This document shows, one piece after another, positions 6,561-7,618 of a stretch of 7,618 bases of DNA; position 1 is the first letter of the stretch, and each line of letters starts with the position of its first letter. The position numbers and the translations under genes are program-made. The notes beneath the pieces are model-generated. The model saw only the letters and a program-made list of their open reading frames with translations, was not told where the DNA came from and made no database searches. The stretch comes from Shewanellaceae bacterium UBA2521 (lineage in GTDB: Bacteria; Pseudomonadota; Gammaproteobacteria; Enterobacterales; Shewanellaceae): the NCBI GenBank assembly GCA_002341165.1, contig DDNL01000052.1, forward strand, positions 1 to 7,618, in the 5' to 3' direction.

Positions 6561-6569
6561 TGCTAAAAT
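6561..6569 (+). promoter_or_regulatory. Extended -10 promoter for the 6606-7347 gene pair
   Basis: TGCTAAAAT fits an extended -10 element (TGn followed by TAAAAT, 5/6 to TATAAT). It lies 37 bases before the GTG start, so transcription could start near 6576. There is no good -35 element at the expected place (6541-6547 is T-rich), which is compatible with an extended -10. This would give the pair transcription independent of the tra operon. Confidence 0.4.
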
Positions 6570-6605
6570 GAAGCTTCATTCAAACCTGTTGTAAGGTGTT
6601 CCAGT

Positions 6606-7181
6606 GTGACGCATTCAAACTCAAAAAATATAAGAAACTTTATTGTTGAAGATTATTTTAATAGTCGTGATCAAGCTATTTTAGACATCACAGATTATTT
6701 AGATACCGCAACTGACACAGATAAAGCACATATCCTTTTTAAAAATCATCAAGGCGGACATGTTGATGCTGCTGAATTATTTATTGATGCTGTAGAACAA
6801 AGTAAGGTAGGGCGTATTGAAATCACGTTCGATCGGTTTGCTATAAGTGCAGCCGCTTTTATTTATGCTTACTTTGTCTATTATGCAAGCTCAAGTAGAG
6901 TGGTGGTTAAGACTGATAACCCTTTATGCCTTGTATACCATAAGCCAAGAATGAAGAAAGATGGTTGCATTCTTTTTGATCATCATATTATTGATAAAAA
7001 AACTACAACTCCACAAATTCGTTATCTTCTTCGTGTATCAAAAAGATTCGATGATGTATTTCAATCTATGTGGACAGCAGTTCAAAAGATGATTGACATT
7101 GCTCCTCATATGAAGGATGTTTATAATAGCAATGGTGATGTTTCCATCGTTTTTCAAAAAGGAATCCAATCTCATGTATAG
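6606..7181 (+). CDS. ClpP/crotonase-fold-like protein, possible serine peptidase
   Basis: The protein has 191 residues from a GTG start; AAGGTG at 6593-6598 is the ribosome binding site, seven bases upstream. The middle follows the ClpP pattern. HILFKNHQGGHVDAAELFID (42-61) has the GG turn plus helix of the ClpP element ending NSPGG. FAISAAAFIYA (78-88) aligns with the ClpP motif AASMGAFLL, placing Ser81 as nucleophile. LVYHKPR (109-115) aligns with MIHQP, placing His112 as catalytic base. Ser to His is 31 residues, against about 25 in ClpP. The acid residue was not placed. Length also matches ClpP (about 200). No signal peptide is visible. It overlaps the next gene by 8 bases. The fold is inferred by eye; a crotonase-type or inactive relative is the alternative. 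Substrate and role are unknown. Confidence 0.6.
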   Translation: MTHSNSKNIRNFIVEDYFNSRDQAILDITDYLDTATDTDKAHILFKNHQGGHVDAAELFIDAVEQSKVGRIEITFDRFAISAAAFIYAYFVYYASSSRVVVKTDNPLCLVYHKPRMKKDGCILFDHHIIDKKTTTPQIRYLLRVSKRFDDVFQSMWTAVQKMIDIAPHMKDVYNSNGDVSIVFQKGIQSHV

Positions 7182-7347
7182 AATTACTGCTGAATCCGTA
7201 AATAAAGCCTCTAGAGAACGTCTAAAAAAGATAGAGAGTGGTGAAGTAAAGCCTAACAAGATATCGACTGATTTAGAAGGGAAGAAGCTGAGAGAAGCTT
7301 ATATTCGCTTTCGTGACGCTTCCGATCAAGAAATAGAGATTTGTTAG
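7174..7347 (+). CDS. Small charged protein of unknown function, coupled to the ClpP-like gene
   Basis: I do not recognise this family. The 57-residue protein starts MYRITAESVNKASRERLKKI and ends in ...IEIC. It is highly charged (Lys/Arg and Glu/Asp alternate), has no membrane segment or cysteine motif apart from the final Cys, and looks mostly helical. The start at 7174 overlaps the upstream stop (7179-7181) by 8 bases in another frame, and AAAGGA (7158-7163) precedes it by ten bases. An ATG at 7117 in the same frame would add 19 residues inside the upstream gene and lacks a ribosome binding site, so the short form is preferred. The tight overlap suggests translational coupling and a shared task with the ClpP-like protein, for example as partner or substrate adaptor; this is inference. 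Confidence 0.6.
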   Translation: MYRITAESVNKASRERLKKIESGEVKPNKISTDLEGKKLREAYIRFRDASDQEIEIC

Positions 7348-7388
7348 AGAAGACACTTTATGAGTGTGATATAAATATTGAAATAAAC

Positions 7389-7416
7389 AAAAAAGACGCT
7401 TGATGCGTCTTTTTTT
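7389..7416. terminator. Bidirectional rho-independent terminator
   Basis: A perfect 11-bp stem, AAAAAAGACGC (7389-7399) and GCGTCTTTTTT (7405-7415), surrounds the loop TTGAT, with T runs on both strands. It lies 42 bases after the stop of the small gene and also faces the convergent ORF from the right edge, so it can end transcription from both sides. Confidence 0.9.
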
Positions 7417-7419
7417 AAA

Positions 7420-7449
7420 TGAAGTGACCAAGTTTACTTGAACACTTCA
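7420..7449. repeat. Inverted repeat beside the terminator
   Basis: GAAGTG (7421-7426) pairs with CACTTC (7443-7448), and CAAGT with ACTTG inside it, leaving two mismatches between the paired blocks and a small loop. No U run follows on either strand, so it is not a clear terminator. It may be a protein site or an RNA structure at the end of the convergent minus-strand transcript. Confidence 0.5.
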
Positions 7450-7489
7450 GTCTCTTGTTAAATGTATAAAAAAAGAAGTTAAGAATTCT

Positions 7490-7618
7490 CTATGAATTGA
7501 TAATTTTCAAAAAATTCTTGAAATCTTCAAGAGGAATAATCCATTCAGATGTTTCGTCATCTTTCATCCTATCCTCAATGAATAAGTGAATATGGTCTAT
7601 ATCAAAATTTTTATTCAT
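7490..7618 (-). CDS. Small acidic ORF reaching the right edge, unknown function (possibly partial)
   Basis: On the minus strand the frame runs from the last base of the window (an ATG at 7618-7616) to TAG at 7492-7490, 42 residues. It starts MNKNFDIDHIHLFIEDRMKD and ends in WIIPLEDFKNFLKIINS. It is acidic, with amphipathic segments that could be helical, and I do not recognise it. Whether the ATG at the edge is the true start or the protein extends further cannot be told, because the upstream sequence is missing. It is convergent with the 6606-7347 pair and shares the terminator at 7389-7416. The short length keeps confidence modest. Confidence 0.45.
   Translation of the reverse strand: MNKNFDIDHIHLFIEDRMKDDETSEWIIPLEDFKNFLKIINS

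Larger units (their letters stand above)
6272..6605. other. Intergenic region after the traC break
   Basis: This 334-base stretch is AT-rich, and no gene can be supported in it. It contains the 27-bp dyad at 6282-6308 and, near its end, an extended -10 promoter. A GTG-started frame at 6434-6571 (45 residues) and a minus-strand 30-residue frame at 6231-6323 are open but lack ribosome binding sites and recognisable motifs. No remnant of the missing traC half or of a transposase was recognised. Confidence 0.6.

Noticed and set aside
6434..6571. GTG-started frame of 45 residues in the gap after traC
   Set aside because: No ribosome binding site and no recognised motif; its 3' end overlaps the promoter of the next gene. 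The residue composition is not implausible, so a gene remnant is not excluded.
7038..7259. Minus-strand ORF of 73 residues
   Set aside because: Antisense across the two coupled plus-strand genes, which have ribosome binding sites and a promoter and terminator around them.
1..7618. Circular closure of the window joining both ends
   Set aside because: The right-edge ORF starts exactly at the last base, but joining it to base 1 gives no well-spaced ribosome binding site and no overlap is seen.

Overview
The window looks like part of an AT-rich conjugative or formerly conjugative plasmid (or plasmid-derived island) of a gammaproteobacterium. The F-type tra genes and the strong AGGAGG-type ribosome binding sites fit the Legionella/Piscirickettsia/Francisella-like part of that class, but the host is inferred from protein style and base composition only. 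No rRNA, tRNA, transposase or CRISPR is visible.

Bases 1-525 look like a replication origin. Five 43-bp direct repeats (1-215) and five 22-bp direct repeats (305-414) share the same 18-base core in opposite orientations. They flank an AT-only stretch with a consensus DnaA box (284-292). A 9-bp triplet with GATC sites (458-484) and a second DnaA box in reverse orientation (513-521) follow. The cognate Rep gene is not in the window. A short minus-strand gene (620-946), probably a ribbon-helix-helix DNA-binding protein, has an in-frame stop at codon 10 and its own terminator. It is divergent from the tra genes across an AT-rich control region (947-1116) with repeated ATGTAA/TTACAT sites.

Bases 1117-6271 are a compact plus-strand operon, traA-traL-traE-traK-traB-traV-traC, encoding the pilin and the envelope core of an F-type type IV secretion system (T4SS). 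Spacing runs from a 16-base overlap to a 33-base gap. TraA is the pilin; TraL and TraE are inner-membrane parts; TraK, TraB and TraV correspond to the VirB9/VirB10/VirB7-like core; TraC is the assembly ATPase. TraC stops 14 residues after its Walker A lysine-serine, so the ATPase is cut in half and the rest of the transfer region is absent. Just past the break lies a 27-bp dyad (6282-6308) that looks like a recombinase-type site.

After the break, 6272-6605 is non-coding as far as can be seen, with an extended -10 promoter near its end. It drives a two-gene unit (6606-7347): a protein with the sequence signature of the ClpP/crotonase fold, including candidate Ser81 and His112, and an overlapping 57-residue basic/acidic protein of unknown function. 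A bidirectional terminator (7389-7416) separates this unit from a convergent small ORF that reaches the right edge. The ClpP-like/small-protein pair and the mirrored origin are the parts most worth follow-up.
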